The notes beneath the pieces were generated by a model, which was not told where the DNA came from, did no database searches, and worked only from the letters and a program-made list of their open reading frames with translations. DNA of 64,000 nucleotides from Caulobacter sp031457805. GTDB lineage: Bacteria > Pseudomonadota > Alphaproteobacteria > Caulobacterales > Caulobacteraceae. Below are positions 7,925-16,718 of the stretch, one piece after another; positions within the stretch are counted from its first letter, which is position 1; each line of letters opens with the position of its first letter. The stretch is taken from the NCBI RefSeq assembly GCF_031457805.1, contig NZ_JAVDXI010000002.1, positions 1-64,000 on the forward strand, read 5' to 3'. A program made the translations under genes and the position numbers.

Positions 7925-8009
7925 TCGTGGTGAGGGGCGGCTGGTAGCAAACTGAATCGGCTTTGGGAAGCCGGAAGTTCGAGAATGTCGATCTCCGCCC
8001 TGCGAAGGA

Positions 8010-8261
8010 TCAGCTGCCGCCGGCCATATAGTCGTAGACGTCGGCCGCGCGGGTCACCTGGATGGCGATCCGTTCGTCGCTGATCTGGATTTCGCCCCGC
8101 GCGATCGGGTGGTTATTGGCCAGAATCCAGACCTCGTCATTGGTCTTGGTGTCCAGCGGGATCACCGCGCCCCGGCCCATGCGCAGAAGCTGCTGCATCG
8201 GCAGGATCGAACGACCCAACAGGACCGAGATCTCGACATTGACGGCGTTGACCTGGCTCAC
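8010..8261 (-). CDS. SpoA/FliN-like domain protein
   Basis: A small protein made of one SpoA (surface presentation of antigens) domain, as in FliN and the FliM C-terminus. The core reads VNVEISVLLGRSILPMQQLLRMGRG, then IPLDTKTNDEVWIL, NNHPIARGE and RIAIQVTR. I use the GTG at 8261 (83 residues): AAGGG lies 9 bases upstream. The longer ATG at 8321 would leave only 12 bases to the divergent lipB and adds a non-conserved leader. No other flagellar gene is nearby. In Caulobacter the main fliN is in the fliF operon, so this is probably a second, FliN-like protein; its role in the switch complex is inferred. Confidence 0.75.
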   Translation of the reverse strand: MSQVNAVNVEISVLLGRSILPMQQLLRMGRGAVIPLDTKTNDEVWILANNHPIARGEIQISDERIAIQVTRAADVYDYMAGGS

Positions 8262-8333
8262 GAAGTAAGACCCTTGAACTGACACGCACGACCAAGCGGG
8301 TCGCGGCGTCCAGGATTGCAAGAATAAGGCCGC

Positions 8334-9059
8334 ATGCTTTCTCTCCCGTTAAACCCTGAAAACGCTGGCCTTCCGCGCATGACACGCGATGACGGGGCGT
8401 CCGTGGGGTGGGCGGTTTCGACCGGGCCCGTCCCCTACCCGGCAGCCGTTGCCGCCATGGAGGCCCGCGCGGCGGCCATCGCCGACGGGACAGCGGGCGA
8501 GCTGATCTGGCTGCTGGAGCATCCGCCGCTCTACACGGCCGGCGTCTCGGCCAAGTCCGGCGACCTGATCCAGCCCGACCGCTTCCCCGTCTTCGAAAGC
8601 GGGCGCGGCGGCCAGTTCACCTATCACGGCCCCGGCCAGCGGGTGGCCTACGTGATGCTGGACCTGACGAAGCGCGGGCGCGATGTGCGCGCCTTCGTCG
8701 CGGCGCTGGAAGCCTGGATCATCGACGCCCTGGCCGCCTTCAACGTCACCGGCGAGCTGCGCGAGGGCCGGGTCGGCGTCTGGGTCGAGCGCAAGGGCGC
8801 CGGCTGGAGCCGCGAGGACAAGATCGCCGCCATCGGCGTCAAGCTGCGCCGCTGGGTCAGCTTCCACGGGATCAGCCTGAACGTGGAGCCAGACCTGTCG
8901 CACTTCTCCGGCATCGTGCCCTGTGGCCAGACCGAGCATGGCGTCACCAGCCTGGTGGATCTGGGCCTGCCGGTCGCCATGGATGATGCCGACGCGGCGC
9001 TGCGGGCAAGTTTCGTGAAGGTGTTTGGGCGGGTCGAGGACGCTGTGGCGCCGGTTTGA
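8334..9059 (+). CDS. lipB: Octanoyltransferase LipB
   Basis: Transfers octanoyl from acyl-ACP to lipoyl domains, the first step of protein lipoylation. 241 residues. The signature GRGGQFTYHGPGQ is at 90-102, and the catalytic pair is Lys170 (AAIGVK) and Cys197 (IVPCG), all intact. AAGG precedes the ATG. A second ATG at 8379 is an alternative start because the first 15 residues are not typical. Divergent from the SpoA gene. Confidence 0.94.
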   Translation: MLSLPLNPENAGLPRMTRDDGASVGWAVSTGPVPYPAAVAAMEARAAAIADGTAGELIWLLEHPPLYTAGVSAKSGDLIQPDRFPVFESGRGGQFTYHGPGQRVAYVMLDLTKRGRDVRAFVAALEAWIIDALAAFNVTGELREGRVGVWVERKGAGWSREDKIAAIGVKLRRWVSFHGISLNVEPDLSHFSGIVPCGQTEHGVTSLVDLGLPVAMDDADAALRASFVKVFGRVEDAVAPV

Positions 9060-9102
9060 GGGCATGCGCTTTCCGTCTCTCTGCTCCCTTCCCCTTGATG
9101 GG

Positions 9103-9240
9103 GAAGGCCCGCTGAACAATCCTCCCCCTCGCGGGGAAGGTGGTCCGAAGGACCGGAGGGGGAAGTGCTGCTGACCCGGCCTCTTCCCCCTCCGTCGTCC
9201 CTCCGGGCCGACACCTCCCCCGCTGGGGGGAGGATTTGGG
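9103..9240. repeat. Palindromic intergenic repeat pair
   Basis: A unit of about 48 bases at 9119-9164 (starting ATCCTCCCCCTCGCGGGGAA) is repeated in inverted orientation at 9183-9234 with small differences. Each unit is itself partly palindromic (GGTCCGAAGGACC). This REP/BIME-like arrangement occurs between genes at several places in this window. Confidence 0.7.
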
Positions 9241-9802
9241 GCGTGCGTCCGCCGCTTCACGCGGCGTGACCGCTGAAGGTGTTGGGGAGGCGACGGAGCG
9301 GCCGGGCGAACCCGGAGACCGTGAGTGTGTTTTGCGTTTCGGCTCGACAGTCCGCTCCGCCAGGTTGTTCTTGCCCGTGAGGATGGGGGGCGTGAGCGTC
9401 TTTCAGCTCGGGACCCCAGGAGCCCCCGGACGGGCGCGGACCAACTGGAGCGGCTACATCCGTGTCCAGCCCGACGATCCACGATAGGCGGCTTGTACGA
9501 TCACCGCCCTGTCGCTCCGCGCTCGGCTAACGTCCCGGCCTTCGTGTGGTCCCGGATCTATCCACGAACAGACCACCACCCGAACCGAGAGCGCGCCCAC
9601 GCGGCCCCGCTCAACCTAGCCCCGCCGCCGCATTGGGCCGGATCCAAACGCCCTCCCCCGCGACAGGGATGGCTATGATTGTGCGGCAGGATTCAGCGCC
9701 GGGGACAAGTTGGCGCATAAAAGTGATAAGCGTTTGATTTCATTGGCTACCGAGTCGCCAATTCCGAGCGTTCACGGCCGCCGATCCCCATAAATCGGTT
9801 CC

Positions 9803-9940
9803 CTCTCCCAGAGGGAGAGGGTGGCCGCGAAGCGGTCAGGAGAGGGGTTTCAAAGCCGCCGCCCTGCCGGCGCTCCGGCCAAGGCCCCACTCCCTCTCCC
9901 CGGCCCTCTCCCGCTGGGAGAGGGTGCGTGGCTGCCCCAA
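9803..9940. repeat. Palindromic intergenic repeat pair
   Basis: CTCTCCCAGAGGGAGAGGG and the GGCCGCGAAGCGGTC hairpin on the left are matched by an inverted CCCTCTCCCGCTGGGAGAGG block on the right, about 60 bases on. It is of the same general class as the block at 38899-39025. It lies directly after the 3' end of the DUF805 gene. Confidence 0.65.
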
Positions 9941-9941
9941 C

Positions 9942-10346
9942 CTAGATCGAAATCGTCTTCAAGGGGTTGGGCCCGTAGCGATTGGCGCCCTGCTCACTGC
10001 CCATCACGCCCAGCTCGACCACCGACCAGAGGATGACCAGCGAGAACAGGAAATCCAGGAAGTGCTCGGGCTGCGGCCACACGGCGACCACCGCAATCAG
10101 GATCAGCATCGACCACCAGCCCGACCGCCCCCGGTCGTGCAGCCGCTTGGACAGCAGGCAGGCGCCGGTGAACAGCAGGATCGGATAGACGAACCAACCC
10201 GTCAGCCAATGCAGGGTGTAGTTGGCGATCGCCTCGTAAAAGACAGCGATCCCGACCACCACGGCCGAGGCGACCAGGAACGGCGTGCGCGCCAGCCTGC
10301 CGTTCGACGACAGGAACAGTTCCGCCAGTTCGCTACGATCGCTCAT
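9942..10346 (-). CDS. DUF805 membrane protein
   Basis: 134-residue inner-membrane protein of the DUF805 family (function unknown). I start at the ATG at 10346 because GGAGCAGG lies 7 bases upstream; the first ATG at 10385 adds an atypical leader. The family pattern is clear: SSNGRLARTPFLVAS at the start, four membrane segments, the loop SKRLHDRGRSGWW (about 67-79) and the C-terminal ANRYGPNP. It is tandem with a second DUF805 gene upstream. Confidence 0.8.
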   Translation of the reverse strand: MSDRSELAELFLSSNGRLARTPFLVASAVVVGIAVFYEAIANYTLHWLTGWFVYPILLFTGACLLSKRLHDRGRSGWWSMLILIAVVAVWPQPEHFLDFLFSLVILWSVVELGVMGSEQGANRYGPNPLKTISI

Positions 10347-10418
10347 TCGCCTGCTCCGAGTCGGTGGATGCACCGCTCGCGGCAATCTAGGCGTTGACGG
10401 AGACGGCTGGAAGTCCGC

Positions 10419-10874
10419 CTAGGCGACAGCGGGCGTCTCCGAGGGCGAAGGCTCGCGCGGAGCCTTCGGCGACGGCCCGAAGCGATTGTCGCCGGGCGTT
10501 CCGTCCAGCAAGCCGAAGTCGATGAAGAACCAGATCGCCACCATGCCGCCGACAATCTGGCTTGGAGTCGCAATCGCCTCCGGGAGACCGACGATCGCGT
10601 CCAAAGAGCCGAGCAGATCAGGGACCAGCAGCAACAGAGCCCACCAGGCCGACCGGTTGCGATCATGCATGCGTTTGGCGAGCAGCGCATAGGTTGGCCA
10701 GGTCATCAGAAGCGGGATGAGCCAAACGCGATGCGGGGTGAGGTCGACACCATCCAGACGTTCGAACAGCACAAAAAGCGTTGCGTAAGTCAGGGTCAGG
10801 CCGACCCAACAGACCCAAAGGTCGCGACGCCGAAGGCGACCCTGGAAGCTCAGCATCGTCTGGGTGAAGGTCAC
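10419..10874 (-). CDS. DUF805 membrane protein, paralogue
   Basis: 151-residue DUF805 protein. It shows SFQGRLRRRDLWVCW, the loop AKRMHDRNRSAWW and the C-terminal GDNRFGPSPK, with four predicted membrane helices. It lies 72 bases upstream of the other DUF805 gene on the same strand, so the two are probably one transcript and an old tandem duplication. The pccA gene follows upstream, 41 bases away, in the same direction. Confidence 0.8.
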   Translation of the reverse strand: MTFTQTMLSFQGRLRRRDLWVCWVGLTLTYATLFVLFERLDGVDLTPHRVWLIPLLMTWPTYALLAKRMHDRNRSAWWALLLLVPDLLGSLDAIVGLPEAIATPSQIVGGMVAIWFFIDFGLLDGTPGDNRFGPSPKAPREPSPSETPAVA

Positions 10875-10915
10875 AGAAGTTCTCCTCGGCCACGAGGTCG
10901 AGGAGAAAACATCTT

Positions 10916-12913
10916 TTACGCGAACTCAACCAGAATCTCGTCCGCCGCGACCGGATCGCCGCCCTTGGCGTTGACCGCCTTGACCACCCCGTCGCGCTCG
11001 GCGCGGATGATGTTCTGCATCTTCATGGCTTCGAGCACGCAGACCACCTCGCCCTCGCGGACCTGCTGGCCGGCGGTGACGTCCATCGAGACCACCAGGC
11101 CCGGCATCGGCGACAGCACCAGCTTGGAGGTGTCGGCGGCCTGCTTCTCGGGTAGCTTGTCGTGCAGCTCGGCCGAGCGCGGCGTCAGGACCAGCACGCG
11201 GGTCTTGGCCGCGCGGTGGCGGATGGTGAAGCCCTCGGCGGCCGGGGCGGCCTGGACGGTGAAGGCCACGCCGTTCAGCACGGCCTTGAACACCGGCTTA
11301 CCCGGACGCCAGTCGATGTCGGTCAGGAACAGGGTGCGGCCTTCGTCGAGCAGCTCGACCGCCACCGCGCCCTCCTCGCCGGCGACCTTGACCTGCCGGC
11401 GCACGTCGCCGATCGCCACCACCCACGCGTCGCGGGCCTCGCCGATCAGGCCGGACTCATAGCTGCGGGCCCGGGTCGCGTAGACCCGCTGCATCGCCGC
11501 GCCGACGGCGGTCAGGATGTCGAGCTGGAGAGCCGTCGGGGTCGTGCCGTTGAAGCCTTCCGGGAACTCGTCCTTGATGTAGCTGGTCGCCAGCTTGCCC
11601 GAGCGGAAGCGCTCCTCGTCCATCACGGCCGCCAGGAACGGGATGTTCTGGCCCAGCCCCTCGATGTGGAAGTCCTCCAGCGCCCGACCCATGCCGTCGA
11701 TGGCGGCCAGGCGCGTCGGCGCCCAGGTGCAGAGCTTGGAGATCATCGGGTCGTAGAACATCGAGATCTCGTCGCCTTCGCGGACGCCGGCGTCGTTACG
11801 GACCTTGTAGCCGTCCTTCTCGCCTTCCGCCGGCGGGTCGTAGCGCACGAGGCGGCCGATCGAGGGCAGGAACTTGCGGTACGGGTCCTCGGCGTAGATG
11901 CGGCTCTCGATGGCCCAGCCGTTGATCGAGAGGTCCGACTGGCCAAAGGCCATCTTCTCCCCATAGGCCGAGCGGATCATCTGCTCGACCAGGTCAAGGC
12001 CGGTGATCAGCTCGGTCACCGGGTGCTCGACCTGCAGGCGGGTGTTCATCTCCAGGAAGTAGAAGCTCTTGTCCTGGCCGGCGACGAACTCGACCGTGCC
12101 GGCTGAGTCATAGTTCACGGCCTTGGCGAGGGCGACGGCCTGTGCGCCCATGGCGTTGCGGGTGGCCTCGTCCAGCAGCGGGCTGGGCGCCTCCTCGATA
12201 ACCTTCTGATTGCGACGCTGGATCGAGCATTCGCGCTCGAACAGGTGCAGGACGTTGCCGTGCTTGTCGCCCAGCACCTGGATCTCGATGTGGCGCGGGC
12301 TCTCGATGAACTTCTCGATGAAGATGCGGTCGTCGCCAAAGCTGGCCTTGGCCTCGGCGCGGACGGCCGGGAAGCCTTCCTCGACGTCCTGTCGGGTCCA
12401 GGCCACGCGGATGCCCTTGCCGCCGCCGCCGGCCGACGCCTTGATCATCACCGGATAGCCGATCTCCTCAGAGATCTTCACCGCCTCGGCGGTGTCGGCG
12501 ATCTCGCCGATATGGCCGGGCACGCAGGAGACGCCGGCGGCCTGGGCGAACTTCTTGCTCTCGATCTTGTCGCCCATGGCGCTGATGGCGCCGGGGTTGG
12601 GACCGATGAAGACGATCCCCTCGTCGGCGCAGCGCTGGGCGAAGCCGGCGTTCTCGGACAGGAAGCCAAAGCCCGGATGGACCGCCTGCGCGCCCGTCTG
12701 CTTGCAGGCGGCGATGATCTTGTCGGCGACGAGATAGGACTGGGCGGCCGGCGAGGCGCCGATGTGCACGGTCTCGTCGGCCATCTCGACGGCCAGGCTG
12801 CCCGCATCGGCGTCGGAGTAGACGACCACCGTCTTGATGCCCAGACGACGGCAGGTCTTGATCACTCGGACTGCGATCTCGCCACGGTTGGCGATCAGGA
12901 TCTTCGAGAACAT
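10916..12913 (-). CDS. pccA: Propionyl-CoA carboxylase alpha (biotin) subunit
   Basis: ATP-dependent biotin carboxylase with biotin carrier domain. It supplies carboxybiotin to convert propionyl-CoA to methylmalonyl-CoA. 665 residues. Biotin carboxylase domain 1-450 (SKILIANRGEIAVRVIK, ATP-grasp ASAGGGGKGIRV, FLEMNTRLQVEHPVTE). The BT linker domain covers about 455-580. The carrier domain has the biotinylated Lys631 in VLEAMKMQN. The overall sequence looks like PccA rather than the methylcrotonyl or acetyl-CoA carboxylase subunits, though the carboxyltransferase partner is not in the window. GGAAG lies 9 bases before the ATG. Confidence 0.9.
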   Translation of the reverse strand: MFSKILIANRGEIAVRVIKTCRRLGIKTVVVYSDADAGSLAVEMADETVHIGASPAAQSYLVADKIIAACKQTGAQAVHPGFGFLSENAGFAQRCADEGIVFIGPNPGAISAMGDKIESKKFAQAAGVSCVPGHIGEIADTAEAVKISEEIGYPVMIKASAGGGGKGIRVAWTRQDVEEGFPAVRAEAKASFGDDRIFIEKFIESPRHIEIQVLGDKHGNVLHLFERECSIQRRNQKVIEEAPSPLLDEATRNAMGAQAVALAKAVNYDSAGTVEFVAGQDKSFYFLEMNTRLQVEHPVTELITGLDLVEQMIRSAYGEKMAFGQSDLSINGWAIESRIYAEDPYRKFLPSIGRLVRYDPPAEGEKDGYKVRNDAGVREGDEISMFYDPMISKLCTWAPTRLAAIDGMGRALEDFHIEGLGQNIPFLAAVMDEERFRSGKLATSYIKDEFPEGFNGTTPTALQLDILTAVGAAMQRVYATRARSYESGLIGEARDAWVVAIGDVRRQVKVAGEEGAVAVELLDEGRTLFLTDIDWRPGKPVFKAVLNGVAFTVQAAPAAEGFTIRHRAAKTRVLVLTPRSAELHDKLPEKQAADTSKLVLSPMPGLVVSMDVTAGQQVREGEVVCVLEAMKMQNIIRAERDGVVKAVNAKGGDPVAADEILVEFA

Positions 12914-13109
12914 CGGCTACTTCCGCCCGCAGATTTTTGTGCTTTGCAGCATGGCCTATCAGGCCCCGCCGGGTTTGCAAGCTTGCCCTTACGGCGCTAC
13001 ACCCGAGCCCAGATTTGACACCGGTTACCAGAGGCGATGGTTTCGGACGACTCGCTCTAGCCTCTCCGCCGGTTCAACAACGCCCTTCTGACGACGAGGT
13101 CGCGCCGCC

Positions 13110-13610
13110 ATGCCCAAGCTTTTCGCCCCGCTCGCGGTCGCCCTCGCCCTGGCCGGCGGCTCGGCCCTGGCGCAGGCTCCGGCGGCCGCGCCCGCCGCAG
13201 CGCCGGCGCCGGCCTACTCCAGCCGCGTCATCACTCTCGCGGAGGCCAAAGCCGTTGCGGCGGCCGCCGAGGCCGAGGCGCGCAAGAACGGATGGACGAT
13301 GGTCATCGTTGTGCTGGAGTCGAACGGCCAGCAGGTCCTGGCGCAGAAGATGGACGGCACGCAGTACGGCTCCAACGAGGTTGCGCTCAAGAAGGCCCAG
13401 ACGGCGACCAACTTCCGCCGCCCCACCTCGGTGTTTCAGGAGGCCGTCAAGAGCGGCACGCTGAACGCGATCTTCACCGGCGCCACCGCCGTGGAAGGCG
13501 GCGAACTGCTGCTGGTCGACGGCAAGATCGTCGGCGCGATCGGCGTCTCGGGCGGCACGTCGGCCCAGGACGGGGTCGTCGCCCGCGCGGGCCAGGCGGC
13601 GCTCAAGTAG
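13110..13610 (+). CDS. GlcG/HbpS-type heme-binding domain protein, exported
   Basis: 166-residue protein with a signal peptide (cleavage after SALAQA, about residue 22) and an Ala/Pro-rich spacer. A GlcG/HbpS (DUF336) domain covers about 40-165: ITLAEAKAVAAAAEAEA, then VVVLESNGQQVLAQKMDG, and the final GGELLLVDGKIVGAIGVSGG. Members bind heme or act in glycolate and redox stress settings. Periplasmic location is inferred from the signal. The last 8 bases overlap the convergent DJ-1/PfpI gene. Confidence 0.82.
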   Translation: MPKLFAPLAVALALAGGSALAQAPAAAPAAAPAPAYSSRVITLAEAKAVAAAAEAEARKNGWTMVIVVLESNGQQVLAQKMDGTQYGSNEVALKKAQTATNFRRPTSVFQEAVKSGTLNAIFTGATAVEGGELLLVDGKIVGAIGVSGGTSAQDGVVARAGQAALK

Positions 13611-14181
13611 CCGCAAACTCCCGCGCGAACATCGCCTCATAGCCGGCGATCAGCGCCTCCTGTTCCGGCGCGATCAGTCGCGCAACGGCCGCCGCAAACG
13701 TCACCGGCGCCAGTCCCGAGGCGCTGACCAGCTTGCCGTCGGTCACCGCCTTGGGCGTGTCGACATAATGCTCGGCGCCCGCATAGCCGGGGACAACGCT
13801 CTCCAGCCAGTCCTTGCCGTTCGAGGTGTGCTTGCGCCCGGCGAACAGGCCCGCGCGCGCCAGGGCCGTCGTGCCCGCGCAGATCCCCGCCACCGGCTTG
13901 CCGTCGGCCAGGGCCTGGCGGATCAACGCGCTGATCGCCGGGTTCTCGCCTTCGCTCCAGGCGTCGCTGCCGATCAGCAGGAAGACGTCGGCGTCGCTGA
14001 GCACCGGATCGTCGAACCGATAGTCGGCCGCCGCCAGCACGCCGCCGATCGAGGTCTCCGGATCGCCGGTCGGGGTGGCGATCTCGATCTGAACCTTCAG
14101 GTGCTCGCGCAACAGCGCCAGGACCGCGCCGGCTTCCCAATCGGCCCAGCCCGGCTGCAGAAAGGCGACGGCGACGGTCAT
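13603..14181 (-). CDS. DJ-1/PfpI family protein
   Basis: 192-residue class I glutamine amidotransferase-like fold. The nucleophile elbow is GICAGTTALARAGL with Cys101. A Glu near the N-terminus (DWEAGAV, Glu16) matches the acidic residue that contacts the Cys in this family. Closest to the type-1 glutamine amidotransferase/YoaZ subgroup. The activity (deglycase, amidase or chaperone) cannot be read from sequence. Its tail overlaps the convergent heme-binding gene by 8 bases. Confidence 0.85.
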   Translation of the reverse strand: MTVAVAFLQPGWADWEAGAVLALLREHLKVQIEIATPTGDPETSIGGVLAAADYRFDDPVLSDADVFLLIGSDAWSEGENPAISALIRQALADGKPVAGICAGTTALARAGLFAGRKHTSNGKDWLESVVPGYAGAEHYVDTPKAVTDGKLVSASGLAPVTFAAAVARLIAPEQEALIAGYEAMFAREFAAT

Positions 14182-14233
14182 GGGCGGCTCCTGGTGCTAC
14201 CGAAACAGCGCCGAAGCGCCTACATTGGCCTTC

Positions 14234-14713
14234 ATGACAGACGCAGCCACCCTTTCAACCGCCGGCTTTGACCTGACGCCGCCGACCGAGCCCGAGCGCG
14301 AGCGCCTGGAAGCTGACCTGACGGCCGAGGAAGCCCGCGTCCTGCTGCATCACGGCACTGAGGCGCCGTTCTGCGGCGGCCTGCTGGGCGAGAAGAGCCC
14401 CGGCGCCTATTGCTGCCGGCTGTGCGGCCTGCCGCTGTTCAAGCACGAGACCAAGTTCGAAAGCGGCACCGGCTGGCCCAGCTTCTACGCGCCGTTCGCC
14501 GAAGACCACGTGGTCGGCGTGCGCGACACCTCCTACGGCATGGTCCGCATCGAGACCCGCTGCGCCCGCTGCGACAGCCACCAGGGCCACGTCTTCCCGG
14601 ACGGCCCCGCGCCGACGCGGCTGCGCTACTGCATCAACTCGGTGTCGCTGCAGTTCGTGAAGGCGGGCGATCCCCTGCCCGACCCGCTGCACCGGAGCGA
14701 TCGCATCGCCTGA
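14234..14713 (+). CDS. msrB: Peptide methionine (R)-sulfoxide reductase MsrB
   Basis: Repairs methionine-R-sulfoxide in proteins. 159 residues from the ATG at 14234, which gives the conserved N-terminus and avoids overlap with the divergent gene. Zinc ligands are the pairs Cys61/Cys64 (CRLC) and Cys110/Cys113 (CARC). The catalytic Cys133 is in RLRYCINSVSLQF. Family motifs ESGTGWPSF and DSHQGHVFPDG are intact. No signal peptide, so cytoplasmic. Confidence 0.95.
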   Translation: MTDAATLSTAGFDLTPPTEPERERLEADLTAEEARVLLHHGTEAPFCGGLLGEKSPGAYCCRLCGLPLFKHETKFESGTGWPSFYAPFAEDHVVGVRDTSYGMVRIETRCARCDSHQGHVFPDGPAPTRLRYCINSVSLQFVKAGDPLPDPLHRSDRIA

Positions 14714-14793
14714 CCCAAGGGGAAGTTTGACGGCGAACCTATTTCGGCATTCCATCTGCCAAAAGCTGCGAAGCGAGCGACGGCGGAGGGAAC

Positions 14794-15834
14794 ATGTCGA
14801 CGAACGCCAAGGCGCCGCTCGCCCTGCTGGGCGCGGCCGGATCACCCTACACCCGCAAGATGCTGGCGTTGCTGCGCTTTCGGCGCATCCCGCACGCCAT
14901 CCACTGGGGCAGCCATCGCAACCCGCCGCCGGGCCTGCCCGAGCCGAAGGTGAAGTTGCTGCCCACCTTCTACTTCCCCACCGCCGACGGCTTCGAGGCG
15001 GTGACCGACTCCACGCCCATCATCCGGCGGCTTGAGCGCGAGCACGCCGGACGCTCTGTGATCCCCGACGATCCGGTCGTCGCCTTCCTCAATGACCTGA
15101 TCGAGGACTACGCCGACGAGTGGCTGACCAAGGCGATGTTCCATTTCCGCTGGGCGCATGCGGCGGATATCGAGAACGCCGGGCCCATGCTGATCTTCTG
15201 GCACGACCCCACCCTGCCCGACCAGGTCGCCGAGGGGGCCGCCCGCGAGATCTCCAAGCGCCAGATCGACCGCCTCTATGTGGTGGGCTCCAACCCGACC
15301 ACCGCCGCCACCATCGAGGCCAGCTACGCCCGCTTCGTCGACGTGCTGGACGGCCTGATCGAGCGACAAGGCTACGTCTTGGGCGCGCGCCCCTCGGCGG
15401 CGGACTTCGCCATTCAGGGCCAGCTGTCGCAGCTGGCGATCATCGAACCGACCTCGGCGGCGATCACCGTCCAGCGCTCGCGCCGGGTTCGGGCCTGGCT
15501 CGACCGGGTGGAGGACCTGTCAGGCCTGGAGCCCGACGCCGCCCCCTGGGCCTCGCGCGCCGACCTTCCCGATACGCTGCGGCCGCTGCTGACCGAGATC
15601 GGCCGGGTCTATGCGCCGTTCCTGCTGGCCAACGCCAAGGCCGCGATGGGCGGCACCGAAACGGTCGAGGCGGTGATCGACGGACGCCCGTGGACCCAGC
15701 CGACCTTCCCTTACCAGGCCAAGTGCCTGATGGCCCTGCGGCAGGCCCATGCGGCGCTCTCGGCGGCTGACCGCGCAGCGGCGGACGCTATGCTGGCGGG
15801 CACGGGATGCGAGGCGTTGTTTGGAGGGATGTGA
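14794..15834 (+). CDS. Glutathione S-transferase family protein, long form
   Basis: 346 residues. The thioredoxin-fold N-domain is seen in AAGSPYTRKMLALLRFRRIPH (10-30), LPTFYF and a DSTPIIRRLE glutathione-contact segment. The helical C-domain ends with the GST_C pattern ARPSAADFAIQGQL (about 200). It has about 110 extra C-terminal residues compared with standard GSTs, as in a group of long alphaproteobacterial members. The substrate is unknown. It stands alone, 80 bases after msrB. Confidence 0.8.
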   Translation: MSTNAKAPLALLGAAGSPYTRKMLALLRFRRIPHAIHWGSHRNPPPGLPEPKVKLLPTFYFPTADGFEAVTDSTPIIRRLEREHAGRSVIPDDPVVAFLNDLIEDYADEWLTKAMFHFRWAHAADIENAGPMLIFWHDPTLPDQVAEGAAREISKRQIDRLYVVGSNPTTAATIEASYARFVDVLDGLIERQGYVLGARPSAADFAIQGQLSQLAIIEPTSAAITVQRSRRVRAWLDRVEDLSGLEPDAAPWASRADLPDTLRPLLTEIGRVYAPFLLANAKAAMGGTETVEAVIDGRPWTQPTFPYQAKCLMALRQAHAALSAADRAAADAMLAGTGCEALFGGM

Positions 15835-15943
15835 GCGCAGCCCATCAGCTTTCCTTAAATCCTACTTAATTGATATGAATTGAGCAGCACCCCCGCCCCG
15901 CCTTAAGGATCGCCCATCAGCGCTCAACCTCCGGCGGACCACC

Positions 15944-16651
15944 ATGACCTTGCAAGCCCGTGACGCCACGCCGCCGATCCTGATCGTGCCGGGCCTCTAT
16001 AACTCCGGTCCTGACCACTGGCAGTCGCACTGGGAGCGGGACCTGCCGGGCGCGGTGCGCGTCGAACAGCAGGACTGGGAGCGCCCGCTGCTGGGCGACT
16101 GGACGATCAGCCTGGCCGAGGCCGTGCGCCAGCATCCCGGCGCGATCCTGGTGGCCCATAGCCTGGGCTGCGCTCTGGTCGCCCACTTAGCCCAGGTGAC
16201 GGGCGGACGCGGGGTCGGCGGGGCCATGCTGGTCGCGCCGGCCGACGTCAATCGCGAGGGACCGGCGGGACGGCTGCTGGTGGGCTTCTCGCCCATTCCG
16301 CGCCAGCGCCTGCCGTTTCCGAGCCTGGTCGTGGCCAGCCGCGATGATCCCTATGTCGAGATCGAGCGCGCCAAAGCGTTCGCGCGGGGCTGGGGCTCGG
16401 AGTTCGTCGATCTGGGTCGGGCGGGCCACATCAATGTGGCCTCGGGTCACGGTGCGTGGCCAAAGGGGCGCGTGCTGCTGAACCGGCTGGTCCGGCGCGT
16501 CACGGAAGACGCTCTACAGAAGGAAAGGAAGTTGGTGCGGGCGGTCGGGGTCGAACCGACACTCCTTTCGGAACCGGATTTTGAGTCCGGCGCGTCTACC
16601 AGTTTCACCACGCCCGCACATCTTCGCCTGAGCGAAGGGTGGTCTTCCTAG
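15944..16651 (+). CDS. RBBP9/YdeN-type alpha/beta hydrolase
   Basis: Serine hydrolase of the RBBP9/YdeN family. ILIVPGLYNSGPDHWQSHWE is at the start, the nucleophile elbow VAHSLGC (Ser about 70), the acid in SRDDPYV and the His in GRAGHINVASG. The conserved domain ends near residue 185 (WPKGRVLLNRLVRRV). The remaining 50 residues (with VGVEPTLLSEPDFESG) are read antisense through the whole tRNA-Leu(CAA) gene until TAG at 16651. Either the protein really carries this tail or a stop has been lost. The substrate is unknown. Confidence 0.85.
   Translation: MTLQARDATPPILIVPGLYNSGPDHWQSHWERDLPGAVRVEQQDWERPLLGDWTISLAEAVRQHPGAILVAHSLGCALVAHLAQVTGGRGVGGAMLVAPADVNREGPAGRLLVGFSPIPRQRLPFPSLVVASRDDPYVEIERAKAFARGWGSEFVDLGRAGHINVASGHGAWPKGRVLLNRLVRRVTEDALQKERKLVRAVGVEPTLLSEPDFESGASTSFTTPAHLRLSEGWSS
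16533..16617 (-). tRNA. tRNA-Leu(CAA)
   Basis: 85 bases with encoded CCA (TGG at 16533-16535 on the plus strand). The acceptor pairs GCGGGCG/CGCCCGC are perfect. D loop with GGTAGACGC, anticodon loop with CAA (plus strand TTTTGAG), long variable arm and a TTCGACC T loop. It decodes UUG. It lies antisense within the 3' end of the open frame of the hydrolase gene. Confidence 0.96.
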
Positions 16652-16718
16652 CAGGCGTTCGCGGCGAATTCCAGAGGCGCGATGGACGGTTTAGCATCGC
16701 TCCACACGGAGATTCCCG

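Larger units (their letters stand above)
9060..9941. other. Long intergenic region with repeats
   Basis: 882 bases between lipB and the first DUF805 gene. Two palindromic repeat blocks sit at its ends (9103-9240 and 9803-9940). The middle (about 9241-9800) has several short open frames on both strands, none with a ribosome binding site or a recognisable protein. I find no RNA gene here. It may be decayed coding sequence. Confidence 0.5.

Noticed and set aside
9140..9737. Several plus-strand frames between lipB and DUF805
   Set aside because: They run through palindromic repeats or have no ribosome site, are Arg/Pro-rich as expected of shadow frames in GC-rich DNA, and match nothing.
16501..16651. 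A separate small gene covering the VGVEPT segment
   Set aside because: This string is the usual antisense reading of tRNA-Leu and is in frame with the hydrolase, so it is not an independent gene.
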